Notes: generated by a model from the sequence alone, not told the origin. DNA of 64,000 nt from an uncultured Paenibacillaceae bacterium (GCA_946478845.1 CAMLDI010000006.1:49713-113712); one strand, 5' to 3'; shown: positions 34,698 through 42,624, counted from the stretch's first letter. Translations and numbers: made by a program.

Positions 34698-35348
34698 TTA
34701 TTCCTTTTCTTGTTCCCGCAACCAGGAGATATAATCCTGCTCATTTTCCGGGATGATTTGATGCCCTGTTTCAAATACTTTGTAATGAACAGACCCGGCA
34801 CGGTTCTCGAAAAAGGCAGCATTGCTATTTCCAATCTCCAGAGGAAATTTCTCATCAAAGGATCCATGGGAGATATACATAGATACCTGATCCATAGGTT
34901 GAATTTTATACTCTTCTTTTACAAAATAAGGGATATATCCAGTACAAGCCACAGCTCCTTTTAACTCATTTCCCATAACAATTGGAAGGGTCATTGCCAG
35001 AATCGCTCCCATGCTAAATCCAAATACATATTTCCTTTCTGGATCAATGGGATATTTCTCTGTGGCATAAGCGATAAAATCGGTTAAATCCTGTACACAT
35101 TTATCGAATTCTTCCCGCACAGGAAATCCAATTTTAATAATATTAAAGAATGTATAACCATTGTTAAAAGGATACTCCCCACGCATGCCAATAAGAATAA
35201 ATTCATCTTTTACAGCATCTAACATCCCTAATATGTTTCTCTCATGACTCCCAATGCCATGCATGGCAAAAATAACAGGATATTTTTTATTGGGATCCAT
35301 GTTTTCTGGATAACGAATCTCGTAGAAAAACGGACTATTCATAAGCAT
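34698..35348 (-). CDS. Alpha/beta hydrolase, phospholipase/carboxylesterase type
   Basis: A 216-residue serine hydrolase: oxyanion strand FAMHGIGSHERN, nucleophile elbow GFSMGAI, acid SHGSFDEKF and catalytic His in FETGHQI. It is similar in type to MhqD/YodD esterases, which belong to quinone-responsive operons in B. subtilis. It starts with a GGGAG-ATG signal; a second ATG two codons later is possible. First gene of a unit with the LigB-type dioxygenase, 17 nt apart. Confidence 0.85.
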   Translation of the reverse strand: MLMNSPFFYEIRYPENMDPNKKYPVIFAMHGIGSHERNILGMLDAVKDEFILIGMRGEYPFNNGYTFFNIIKIGFPVREEFDKCVQDLTDFIAYATEKYPIDPERKYVFGFSMGAILAMTLPIVMGNELKGAVACTGYIPYFVKEEYKIQPMDQVSMYISHGSFDEKFPLEIGNSNAAFFENRAGSVHYKVFETGHQIIPENEQDYISWLREQEKE

Positions 35349-35380
35349 TCCTACTCTCCCTTGTCACTATCGCGACTTAC

Positions 35381-35397
35381 TTACTTAATTATAGTAA
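35381..35397. promoter_or_regulatory. YodB-type operator 1 (esterase side)
   Basis: TTACT-N7-AGTAA, a perfect palindrome fitting the TACT-N7-AGTA YodB box. It lies just downstream of the -10 of the predicted esterase promoter, covering the likely transcription start, so binding would repress. Confidence 0.65.
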
Positions 35398-35425
35398 TTT
35401 TAAAAATATTAGTTACAATTGTCAA
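35397..35425 (-). promoter_or_regulatory. Promoter of the esterase-dioxygenase unit
   Basis: Minus strand TTGACA (35420-35425) and TAAAAT (35397-35402), spacer 17 bp. The -35 overlaps that of the opposing promoter of the regulator gene (TTGTCA on the plus strand, 35419-35424). Confidence 0.7.
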
Positions 35426-35430
35426 GTAAC

Positions 35431-35447
35431 TTACTTTTATTAAGTAT
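35431..35447. promoter_or_regulatory. YodB-type operator 2 (regulator side)
   Basis: A second TACT-N7-AGTA element, overlapping the likely -10 of the regulator gene's own promoter (TTGTCA at 35419, TAAGTA at 35441). This fits autorepression. Confidence 0.6.
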
Positions 35448-35479
35448 GTGTGATAAAATAAGGGAATGGAGGGGTGCTC

Positions 35480-35788
35480 ATGGATTATGAAAAAGTATGC
35501 CCGAAATTTGAAGCGGCTTATGAGTTGCTAGGAAAAAAATGGACGGTGTTAATTATTCGGGTTCTTATGAAAGGTTCACATCGATTTAAAGATATATCTA
35601 ATACTATTCCAACTATGAGTGACCGGATGCTGGCAGAACGCATGAAAGAATTAGAGGCTGCCGGGATTGTCATCCGCCATGTCTATCCGGAGACCCCCGT
35701 CCGCATTGAGTATGAATTATCGGATAAAGGGAAGGATTTACAGGCTGTCTTAGATGAAATGCAAAAATGGGGAGAAAAATGGTTGTAG
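35480..35788 (+). CDS. HxlR/MarR-DUF24 regulator, YodB/CatR-like
   Basis: A 102-residue winged-helix regulator closely resembling B. subtilis YodB: a Cys at residue 7 (KVCPKFEAAYELLGKKWT), then LAERMKELEAAGIV and ETPVRIEYELSDKGK. The N-terminal Cys corresponds to the redox-sensing Cys6/7 of YodB and CatR, which react with quinones and diamide; the C-terminal cysteines of YodB are absent. ATG 35480 lies 5 nt after GGAGGGG. It should repress itself and the divergent esterase-dioxygenase unit through two matching boxes. Confidence 0.88.
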   Translation: MDYEKVCPKFEAAYELLGKKWTVLIIRVLMKGSHRFKDISNTIPTMSDRMLAERMKELEAAGIVIRHVYPETPVRIEYELSDKGKDLQAVLDEMQKWGEKWL

Positions 35789-35795
35789 TTTTTAG

Positions 35796-35830
35796 AAAAG
35801 AGTCCACCATCATGTCAGTGGACTCTTTTT
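35796..35830. terminator. Bidirectional terminator after the YodB-like gene
   Basis: AAAAGAGTCCAC (35796-35807) pairs perfectly with GTGGACTCTTTT (35818-35829) over 10 nt. It serves the regulator (+) and the opposing small gene (-). Confidence 0.88.
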
Positions 35831-35840
35831 GTACCTATGG

Positions 35841-36191
35841 TTATTCAGGATAAGATATCTCCTCAAAGCCAACAATCCCTTTTACCTGATGTACGGCAGA
35901 AATTAATGTCTGGTCCATGGATTGGGAAGCGATTTGCTCCATTTCAGGGATTAGATCATGGAGTAAGAATTTTACATTTTGATCTGTTGCAGCACCCAGT
36001 TGCTGTGAGCCATCAACAGCAATGGCCATATTGGTGCTTTGTTCATATTCTCTTTCTGATAACCCGTTCACTTGTTGTTTAAGCCTGGCCAATTTTTCGT
36101 TAAATTGGCGTGACTTAGATACATTGGCTTTTTCAAAGGCGTCAATCGCCCATAACATTAATTGTTTTTGTTGATTATGGTAATAGTCCAC
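35841..36191 (-). CDS. Small helical protein of unknown function
   Basis: A 116-residue soluble, mostly helical protein (start MDYYHNQQKQLMLWAIDAFEKANV) with two likely long helices and Gln-rich segments. I do not recognise a family. It has a reasonable GGGAG ribosome binding site upstream and a terminator downstream, so it is probably a monocistronic real gene. No membrane segment or metal motif is visible. Confidence 0.6.
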   Translation of the reverse strand: MDYYHNQQKQLMLWAIDAFEKANVSKSRQFNEKLARLKQQVNGLSEREYEQSTNMAIAVDGSQQLGAATDQNVKFLLHDLIPEMEQIASQSMDQTLISAVHQVKGIVGFEEISYPE

Positions 36192-36253
36192 ACCACAGTC
36201 TCCCTTCTCACCTTACCCTTTTCTCCCTTTTAGATTTTCCCAAGGATGGTTTT

Positions 36254-37603
36254 TTAGTCCTCGAAACGTCCCTTTGCATACTTATGTTTCGCTAGAACAG
36301 AAATAATTTCTTTTTCAGGGTAACGAAAAGCAGTAAGTTTCCCGCCAAAAACAACCCCTTGATCAATATTAATCGTATTATTTATCATCACCGCTTCTGG
36401 TTTTGGGTCATGGCCCCAGACAATGACCTCAGGTGATTGATGATGGTTAAACCAGTCTTTTCGAATGGGCCGGCCTTCCTCATCGAAACCATCGGTATCA
36501 CCATATCGGCAAAAGTCTCGTATCCGTTTGGATTCCTTGCCAATATAATGATCTTTTATACCCCCATGGGTGGCCACCGCCACACGAACCCTATTTTGCA
36601 AAAAGATGAAGTGGGAGGGCAGGGATAGCAAAAAGTCCCTCAGCTCACCTTTCAATTTTTCTGTGGCCTTTTTCCCATGGTTTTTCTCATACTGGTTAAA
36701 TTCTTCCTCTACTTTTTCATCACCATGCATTAATAACACTTTCCGTCCATCTAGCCAACGGGCAATTTTCCACCCATGATTGCTATCCACCATATAGGCG
36801 ATCCCTGCATCCACATGTCGTTTTAAAAAAAGAAGGCTATCCAGAGAATAGGGGCCACGGCTCATTACATCCCCAAGGGACACCATTTTTCTGCCTTCAG
36901 GATGCCTGTATAATCCATCCGGGGACAAGGTATAACCCAATAACAGCACTAGCTCCATTAACTCTTCATAACAGGCATGGACATCCCCAATAAAATCCAA
37001 TCCTTTTCCTACATCTCTTTCCATTGGGTTTTTTTGAATGACCACTTTACTCTCTCCCATCACTTCTGGCGTTAAAATATAAGTATCGAAAAAGCCTTCA
37101 TTTTCAAGGGATTTTAAACTTTTCTGAAACCATTGATACTGCTCTTTCACCCGTTTGCGACCTCTTGGATTTTCCCTGAGGGCATCCCTTTCTAATAACA
37201 ACTCGACTGAAACCTTTAGCACCAGGGCAATGACAGGAACATAGTGTTTTCTGCCCATTTGGATATAATTTTTCCGGTGATTTTCATCCAGATGAGTAGC
37301 ATCTACTAAAGTTAATTTTCCTAATTGGCACCGAGTCTCCAACAGTTGATCCATCATTTCAAAGGCTTTCTGGGAAATCAATTCATATTCATAAAAAAGG
37401 GCAACCCCTTCGTCTCCAGAGCGATTTTCCCATTCAATAAAATTTGCATCCCCAACGAGAAACCGAAAATCGTCGGAACTGACCACCTGAGACTTTTTTA
37501 GAATCCCCTGGTTAATTAATTTATGCAAAAAAGTGGTTTTACCGCTGTTAGATGGACCAATGACAAGGACAATTCCTGCAGAAGGCAAAAATAGTTCTCC
37601 CAT
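36254..37603 (-). CDS. Polynucleotide kinase-phosphatase (Pnkp-like, no ligase domain)
   Basis: A 449-residue two-domain enzyme. N-terminal kinase: Walker A GPSNSGKT at 16-23, acceptor motif SSDDFR, lid RENPRGRKR. C-terminal calcineurin-like phosphatase: D207/H209 in GDVH, D245/R249 in GDVMSRG, N275-H276, H293, H346 and H398, ending NIDQGVVFGGKLTAFRYPE as in bacterial Pnkp. All metal-site positions are kept. The ligase domain of bacterial Pnkp/Hen1 RNA repair is missing. It may heal RNA or DNA ends; no ligase or Hen1 is visible nearby. Confidence 0.88.
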   Translation of the reverse strand: MGELFLPSAGIVLVIGPSNSGKTTFLHKLINQGILKKSQVVSSDDFRFLVGDANFIEWENRSGDEGVALFYEYELISQKAFEMMDQLLETRCQLGKLTLVDATHLDENHRKNYIQMGRKHYVPVIALVLKVSVELLLERDALRENPRGRKRVKEQYQWFQKSLKSLENEGFFDTYILTPEVMGESKVVIQKNPMERDVGKGLDFIGDVHACYEELMELVLLLGYTLSPDGLYRHPEGRKMVSLGDVMSRGPYSLDSLLFLKRHVDAGIAYMVDSNHGWKIARWLDGRKVLLMHGDEKVEEEFNQYEKNHGKKATEKLKGELRDFLLSLPSHFIFLQNRVRVAVATHGGIKDHYIGKESKRIRDFCRYGDTDGFDEEGRPIRKDWFNHHQSPEVIVWGHDPKPEAVMINNTINIDQGVVFGGKLTAFRYPEKEIISVLAKHKYAKGRFED

Positions 37604-37657
37604 TATTCATCCCTCCCATGTTATTGTTAATATCCACGTTTTTGCTTGTTTTATCAA

Positions 37658-37692
37658 AGAAAAAAAGCCTATGTTTTTTCAACAAAGGCTTT
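37658..37692 (-). terminator. Terminator of the nucleotidyltransferase unit
   Basis: AAAGCCT / AGGCTTT hairpin (37664-37692) with a run of U residues on the minus strand. It overlaps the end of the nucleotidyltransferase gene and separates it from the kinase-phosphatase gene. Confidence 0.75.
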
Positions 37693-38292
37693 ACCTTCTT
37701 TAATGATTTCCAATAGAGCTTTTTCTACATCAGGCAGACCCGAATTTTTAGTTTCTTTTTTTGCTTCATTTTCTAAATAGGAGAAGTCTACTTCTTCCCA
37801 TTGGGCAACAATCAGGGATAATGCCCAATCCCAATCACCTGGAGACTTCCAATAAATAAAGGCTCGCAGCCGATCCATAATTAAATCTTCAACCCCAATA
37901 ACATAAGCTTTAAAACCAGGTTCTGTCTCAATTTCAATCGCTTTTTCCTCAGAACCAGCTAATAGTTGATCAGGAATTTCAATAGGTAACCTTAATCCTT
38001 CATGGTACCAGTGTCGGCCATCCTCTTTTTTAAAACCAACCAACTCTAATAAACGCCCCGCCTTTTCCCGTCCGGACAATACTAAGTCTACGTCAACAGT
38101 TGTATAATGTCCTGAAGTATACAACTCTACGGCATGTCCACCTACAATAATGGGTTTTATATTATTTTTCTCCAGAAGAAAAGTAAGATAGGCCATGGCT
38201 TTTAAGTTCTTTTTAAAAGAATCCAGTGGCTTTTTTTCTAAGGATTGCAATTTGTCACGAACGATTAAAACATATTGTTCATTAACGGACAA
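37669..38292 (-). CDS. Nucleotidyltransferase-fold protein
   Basis: A 207-residue protein with the minimal nucleotidyltransferase signature: IIVGGHAVELYTSGHYTTVDVDLVLSG (GG...T.D.D), here at about 49-75. The C-terminal half is helical with EDLIMDRLRAFIYWK, typical of AbiEii/NTP_transf_5-like proteins. It could modify tRNA or protein as a toxin, or be a domestic enzyme. Its start overlaps the stop of a small basic protein by 11 nt, a toxin-antitoxin-like layout. Confidence 0.8.
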   Translation of the reverse strand: MSVNEQYVLIVRDKLQSLEKKPLDSFKKNLKAMAYLTFLLEKNNIKPIIVGGHAVELYTSGHYTTVDVDLVLSGREKAGRLLELVGFKKEDGRHWYHEGLRLPIEIPDQLLAGSEEKAIEIETEPGFKAYVIGVEDLIMDRLRAFIYWKSPGDWDWALSLIVAQWEEVDFSYLENEAKKETKNSGLPDVEKALLEIIKEGKAFVEKT

Positions 38293-38512
38293 TCCATTTT
38301 CTCCCCTTCCGAATCAAATTACCTTCTTGTTCTTCTTTCTTTATTGTATCCAGGATAGACTGAATAAGAAGGCGAGTCTCAACGATATCCCTTTTTCTGC
38401 ATACCGGGCGCTTTCCCTGTCTTCCCCGATGAATGATTTGCATGCTTCGTTTAATCCCTAAACGTTGCCGTTCTGGGTTTATAAAGTCATCTAAAGAATA
38501 GCGCTTCCCCAT
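38282..38512 (-). CDS. Small basic partner of the nucleotidyltransferase
   Basis: A 76-residue, strongly basic protein (start MGKRYSLDDFINPERQRLG; end RKGRKWIVR). I place the start at ATG 38512, 8 nt after GGGG. It overlaps the nucleotidyltransferase gene downstream by 11 nt and is probably co-translated with it. The composition suggests nucleic-acid binding. It may be the antitoxin-like or substrate-recruiting partner, but I do not recognise a family. Confidence 0.6.
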   Translation of the reverse strand: MGKRYSLDDFINPERQRLGIKRSMQIIHRGRQGKRPVCRKRDIVETRLLIQSILDTIKKEEQEGNLIRKGRKWIVR

Positions 38513-38588
38513 CAAAAATACCCCGCCTTTCCTTTTACATTCCATACCTAATTATTTAACAGATAAAGCAACAATCCCTTTCAAAAAC

Positions 38589-38708
38589 CTAAAACATTTC
38601 TTCCACCCATTCTATTACTTCTTCTAACCACAGTTTTCTTTGTTCATCGGTGCTTTTATTGACTTCTTTGAACATCACCCGCTGAAAATTCTCCACACCA
38701 CATTTTTT
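38589..38708 (-). pseudogene. Possible remnant reading frame (about 40 codons)
   Basis: In the stretch 38546-38811 one frame reads a coding-like, charged, helical C-terminus (ends EEVIEWVEEMF) with no start codon plus ribosome binding site and a stop at its upstream end. It looks like a leftover C-terminus of a decayed gene. Weakly supported. Confidence 0.25.
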
Positions 38709-38811
38709 CTAAATGTAACATTGGCTTGTACCTAATTCAAGAAAAGACGCCAAAGTTCACCAATATGTAAGATGATTCATTTATTATAAAGGAAAAAGGA
38801 GGGAGTGAATT

Positions 38812-39321
38812 TTGTTAAAGGTACTGCTATTTGACTGGGGAGATACCCTTATGCAGGATCTTCCTGAATATAAAGGGCCTATGGCCAATTGGCCCAGAGT
38901 GGAGAATGTTAAAGGAGCCAAAGAAACACTGGCTAACCTTTCCACCAGATACCTCTGCTGTGTAGCAACTAATGCAGGGAATTCCAAAGAATCTGAAGTT
39001 GCAGCGGCTTTAAAACGAGGGGAAATCGCAACCTATATCCAACGAATTTTTACACCTGTAGAGTTAAAGGCAAGAAAACCATCCCTCCTCTATTACAGAA
39101 AGATTCTCCAACAATTACATGTGGAACCTAATGAATGTGCCATGATTGGCAACAGCTTAAAAAATGATGTCCTCCCTGCTAAAAAAATTGGAATGGCAGG
39201 AATCTGGTATCGAAGCACGGCTACAAAAATTCAGTTTCATCGAACAGGTGGATTCTGGATAATCCCTAAGATGGAAGAACTGCCGAAAGTCATTAGAAAG
39301 ATTGAAAAAGGAAGCTTCTAA
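38812..39321 (+). CDS. HAD family hydrolase with altered motif I
   Basis: A 169-residue HAD-fold protein starting at TTG behind AAAGGAGGG. Motif I reads FDWGDTL, so the nucleophile Asp is present but the second Asp of DxD is Gly. Motif II is TNAG, motif III includes K of ARKPS and motif IV is MIGNSLKNDVLPAKKIGM. The missing general acid may mean altered or weak phosphatase activity. The substrate is unknown. It is 95 nt upstream of the carbonic anhydrase gene. Confidence 0.8.
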   Translation: MLKVLLFDWGDTLMQDLPEYKGPMANWPRVENVKGAKETLANLSTRYLCCVATNAGNSKESEVAAALKRGEIATYIQRIFTPVELKARKPSLLYYRKILQQLHVEPNECAMIGNSLKNDVLPAKKIGMAGIWYRSTATKIQFHRTGGFWIIPKMEELPKVIRKIEKGSF

Positions 39322-39415
39322 CTTTTTTTCCGAAAATTATTGTTCAATTGGATAATTATAGATAAAATACAAAGAGTGAAAATAAAAAGAATATTCTACA
39401 AAAGGGGTTGGAGAC

Positions 39416-40132
39416 ATGAAGCAAGGGAAGAAGCACTTCGTTTTAGCAATGAGCATAGCAACCACAATAACCCTCCTTACAGCCTGTGGAGCACAAAGCA
39501 CATCCCAAAACAACATGCAACATTCCAATATCACCGCCAACGTCAAAACAACCTTTATCAGTAATGTAAGCACTCCTACAGTTGGGGCAGGTACCTTTGT
39601 CCATCCCCAGTCTTCGGTAATTGGAAACGTAAAATTAACAGGAAAAAACTACATCGCACCCTTTGCCTCTATTCGTGGAGATGAAGGGCAACCCATCCAT
39701 ATTGGGAGTGAAACCAACATTCAAGACGGGGTTGTCATCCACGGGTTAGAGACAGAAGCGGAAGGAAAACCTGTTACGAAAAATCAGGTTACCGTACAAG
39801 GAAAATCCTATTCTGTTTACATCGGAGATCGGGTGTCTGTCGCCCATCAGGCACAAATCCATGGTCCTGCAAAGATTGGAAACGATGTGTTCGTGGGAAT
39901 GCAAGCCTTCGTCTTTAAAGCCACCATTGGCAATGGAGTAGTGATTGAACCCACTGCTAAAGTAATTGGAGTAACCATTCCTGAAGGACGTTATGTGCCT
40001 GCAGGCACTGTGTTAACGAAACAAGAAGACGCAGATAACCTCCCAGTGATTGATAAAGATTATACCTTCGCCCATCTTAATCACGAAGTCGTTAAAGTCA
40101 ATAAAGAATTAGCTGAAGGCAATTTAAAGTAG
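39416..40132 (+). CDS. Cam-type gamma-class carbonic anhydrase, lipoprotein
   Basis: A 238-residue protein with a lipoprotein signal (LLTAC, lipidated C24) and a left-handed beta helix. It follows the archaeal Cam enzyme closely: metal ligands H109, H144 and H149 (VVIHGLE, SVAHQAQIHG), the acidic-loop residues E90 (IRGDEGQP) and E112 (HGLETEAEG) that act in proton shuttling, and a C-terminal helix. CamH-type relatives lack the acidic loop, so this should be an active CO2/bicarbonate enzyme on the outer face of the membrane. It ends at a strong terminator. Confidence 0.92.
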   Translation: MKQGKKHFVLAMSIATTITLLTACGAQSTSQNNMQHSNITANVKTTFISNVSTPTVGAGTFVHPQSSVIGNVKLTGKNYIAPFASIRGDEGQPIHIGSETNIQDGVVIHGLETEAEGKPVTKNQVTVQGKSYSVYIGDRVSVAHQAQIHGPAKIGNDVFVGMQAFVFKATIGNGVVIEPTAKVIGVTIPEGRYVPAGTVLTKQEDADNLPVIDKDYTFAHLNHEVVKVNKELAEGNLK

Positions 40133-40136
40133 AGTA

Positions 40137-40171
40137 AAGAATCCTCCCATTTATGAAATATGGGAGGATTC
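40137..40171. terminator. Bidirectional hairpin after the carbonic anhydrase gene
   Basis: AGAATCCTCCCAT pairs with ATGGGAGGATTCT over a 9-nt loop. The minus-strand gene stop lies inside it. U-runs are short, so strength is uncertain. Confidence 0.65.
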
Positions 40172-41749
40172 TGCTTTAGATTGATATAAGCTTTCCAGTG
40201 AATAGGTGGACCCTTTTTCATCCTTATAAACGATATGTTCTTTTCTAAATTGGGTAGGTGAGTCAATCCCGGCGGCTGCCGCTAAGCGAAAAAGCCCTTC
40301 ACGCATGGTGAGTACGTAATTTACTACTCTATATTTCTTCTCATCCACGACTAAGGCTTTCATTAAATTTGGATCCGTGGTCGCCACTCCTACAGGACAA
40401 GCATTGGAATGGCATTTCAATGCCTGGATGCAACCCACTGTAATCATAAAACCCCTGGCCAAATTCACTAAATCTGCCCCCATTGCAAGAGCAATAGCAA
40501 TTCGATCCGGGGTAAAGAGTTTCCCTGAAGCTATGATTTTCACACGATCACGCACACCATGCCTGCATAAAGCATCATCCAAAAGTGGCAAAGCCGATTT
40601 AATAGGCAACCCCACACTATCAGCCAATTCTTGATACGTAGCCCCTGTCCCTCCCTCTCCCCCATCAAGGGTAATAAAGTCCGGGCCTTTGCCTGAATCT
40701 TTCATGAACAAGGCTAACTCGTCGGCTTCCAAAGGACTTCCAAGAACAATCTTCATCCCCACAGGTTTTCCTGTGGCATCCCGAATTTTTTCTATAAAAT
40801 CAAAGAGAGTAGGAAAATCATGAAACTCATGAAATCGGTTGGGGCTATCAATGGATTTATAAGGTTCAACCATGCGAATCTCTGCAATTTCCGGTGTTAC
40901 CTTTTCTGCATCCACATGGCCTCCACGAATTTTCGCACCCTGGGCTAACTTTAATTCAAAGGCCTTGATTTGGGGGATTTCACTTTTTTTCTTTAATTCT
41001 TCCCAACTAAAGTTGCCCTGTTTATCTCTCACCCCAAAGAGGCCAGGGCCAATTTGAAAAATAAGGTCCACATCCCCTGTGAGATGATACTTAGAAAGCC
41101 CACCTTCCCCTGTATTCATCCAGGTTCCTTTAACCATTCCTAACCCTATGGACAGAGCAGTAATGGCATTGCTACCTAATGCCCCAAAACTCATAGCAGA
41201 CATCCCCAAGATTCCTTTCACCTTAAATGGATGCTCTGTTTTTTCACCAATGATCACTGCATCTTCATCTGCAAGTAAAAAAGCCAGAGATTCCTCATCT
41301 ATTAAGTATTCTTTCCGTTGGGCAAATAAGGTATCTTTCACCAAAAGATATTTTTTTGTCTTTACTTTTGTTTCCCTATCCATCCGTAATTCTTCTCCCT
41401 GTTTTGGAAACATCGCGTTTCTGACATAAAAACCGGATTGCTCAAAATCCCGCTTTGAGCCAAATCCAATCACATTCCGTTTATACTTGGCGCTTCTCAC
41501 CACGTGCTCATAATCATCCCGGGAAAAGGGCTTCCCATCCTGATCGCTATTAAACAAATATTGCCGCAGTTCTGGACCAATTTTTTCAAGAAAATAACGT
41601 ACCCTACCAAGGATGGGATAATTGCGCAACACAGGATGCCGTTGTTGATTGATATCTTGCCAGTACAAATAAAAGAAGAAAAAAACGGGAATTAAGAAAA
41701 ACATAATAATAATGCCAAAACCCAACATCAAGACATCGTCATTCATCAT
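40151..41749 (-). CDS. GltB-like FMN-binding glutamate synthase domain protein
   Basis: A 532-residue protein with an N-terminal membrane helix (about 8-30), then a complete glutamate synthase FMN/Fe-S-like domain: MSAMSFGALGSNAITALSIG, NTGEGGLSKYH, LAQGAKIRGGHVDAEKVTPEIAEIR, FITLDGGEGGTGA and KCHSNACPVGVATTDP with Cys residues for a cluster. It is the YerD-like, stand-alone class that lacks the amidotransferase domain. The exact reaction is unknown. ATG 41749 follows AAGGAG. Confidence 0.88.
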   Translation of the reverse strand: MMNDDVLMLGFGIIIMFFLIPVFFFFYLYWQDINQQRHPVLRNYPILGRVRYFLEKIGPELRQYLFNSDQDGKPFSRDDYEHVVRSAKYKRNVIGFGSKRDFEQSGFYVRNAMFPKQGEELRMDRETKVKTKKYLLVKDTLFAQRKEYLIDEESLAFLLADEDAVIIGEKTEHPFKVKGILGMSAMSFGALGSNAITALSIGLGMVKGTWMNTGEGGLSKYHLTGDVDLIFQIGPGLFGVRDKQGNFSWEELKKKSEIPQIKAFELKLAQGAKIRGGHVDAEKVTPEIAEIRMVEPYKSIDSPNRFHEFHDFPTLFDFIEKIRDATGKPVGMKIVLGSPLEADELALFMKDSGKGPDFITLDGGEGGTGATYQELADSVGLPIKSALPLLDDALCRHGVRDRVKIIASGKLFTPDRIAIALAMGADLVNLARGFMITVGCIQALKCHSNACPVGVATTDPNLMKALVVDEKKYRVVNYVLTMREGLFRLAAAAGIDSPTQFRKEHIVYKDEKGSTYSLESLYQSKAESSHIS

Positions 41750-41907
41750 TTTCAACTCCTTATAAGGGTTATTACAATATTACCCCAAAACCTGGGTATT
41801 CATGAAAGTTATTGCCGTTACCTTCCCACAAAAAACCTTTCATAACAACGAAAAGAGAAACAAAAAATAACATATCTATTCCCTTATTTAAAAGGAGGAA
41901 AAAAAGT

Positions 41908-41970
41908 ATGTTAAAACGAATTCTTGTATTGATTCGCAATTGGAACCATGGAACTAATCGTAAAAAATAA
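41908..41970 (+). CDS. 20-residue basic peptide with strong ribosome binding site
   Basis: An ATG behind AAAAGGAGG with 9-nt spacing opens a 20-codon frame ending at TAA. The peptide has a hydrophobic N-terminal half (LKRILVLIRNW) and a basic, Asn-rich tail. It lies 30 nt upstream of a lipoprotein gene on the same strand, so it could be a leader peptide, a small amphipathic peptide, or chance. Divergent from the GltB-like gene. Confidence 0.45.
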   Translation: MLKRILVLIRNWNHGTNRKK

Positions 41971-42000
41971 AAATGCATAAATGCCCTGGAGGGAGATACA

Positions 42001-42573
42001 ATGAAAAAAATATTCTTTCTAATCATCACCATAGTTACTCTGCTAGCCTCCACCGGTTGTGGAAATAATGATACTCCTCCACAACAATCCAACACCAACA
42101 CTACTCCTGCCCCTGCCCCAACGGTAAATACACTGGGCATAACCCCGGAAGTCTTTCATGATCGTTGGAATCGTACAGCAGACATTGCTGAATTCCCAAA
42201 TGTGAAACTGAAAGAAGTCCCAGGAACTGGCGGGACAGATAAAACGACCTATACTTTTTCAGATCATAATACAGTTACGATAAATGTGCTAAAAGACCAA
42301 AAAAAGGTCAATAGCTTTGTTTTAAAATCAAATATTTATAAAGTAGATGAGGCTGAGTCAGAAGTATTAGGAGCCCTCTATTATTTAGTATTCTCAACTG
42401 TTGAACCTAATTTATCAGAACAAGAAATGGATGCCGGATTTGATGAGCTGATGAATGCCTGGGAAGAAGGAAATGATAAAACCATCACAAAAGGAAATAC
42501 CACCTTTATCCAAACCGTTGGCTTAACAGGCAATTTAGAACTTGTTGTTAAACATAAGAATGATACCAAATAA
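42001..42573 (+). CDS. Putative lipoprotein of unknown function
   Basis: A 190-residue lipoprotein: basic start, hydrophobic segment and lipobox LASTGC (Cys at about 20), then a Thr/Pro/Gln-rich linker and a globular domain beginning near GITPEVFHDRWN. The mature domain has alternating beta and helix pattern and no Cys. No family recognised. Good GGAGGGA ribosome binding site. Terminator directly after the stop. Confidence 0.75.
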   Translation: MKKIFFLIITIVTLLASTGCGNNDTPPQQSNTNTTPAPAPTVNTLGITPEVFHDRWNRTADIAEFPNVKLKEVPGTGGTDKTTYTFSDHNTVTINVLKDQKKVNSFVLKSNIYKVDEAESEVLGALYYLVFSTVEPNLSEQEMDAGFDELMNAWEEGNDKTITKGNTTFIQTVGLTGNLELVVKHKNDTK

Positions 42574-42574
42574 A

Positions 42575-42623
42575 AAAAGAACCCCTCCTCGCCAAAGTTC
42601 AAACGAGGGGGGGTTCTTTTTTT
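42575..42623. terminator. Bidirectional terminator, lipoprotein and ABC permease
   Basis: AGAACCCCTCCTCG pairs with CGAGGGGGGGTTCT over a 12-nt loop, flanked by A7 and T8 runs. It ends both convergent genes. Confidence 0.92.
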
Positions 42624-42624
42624 A

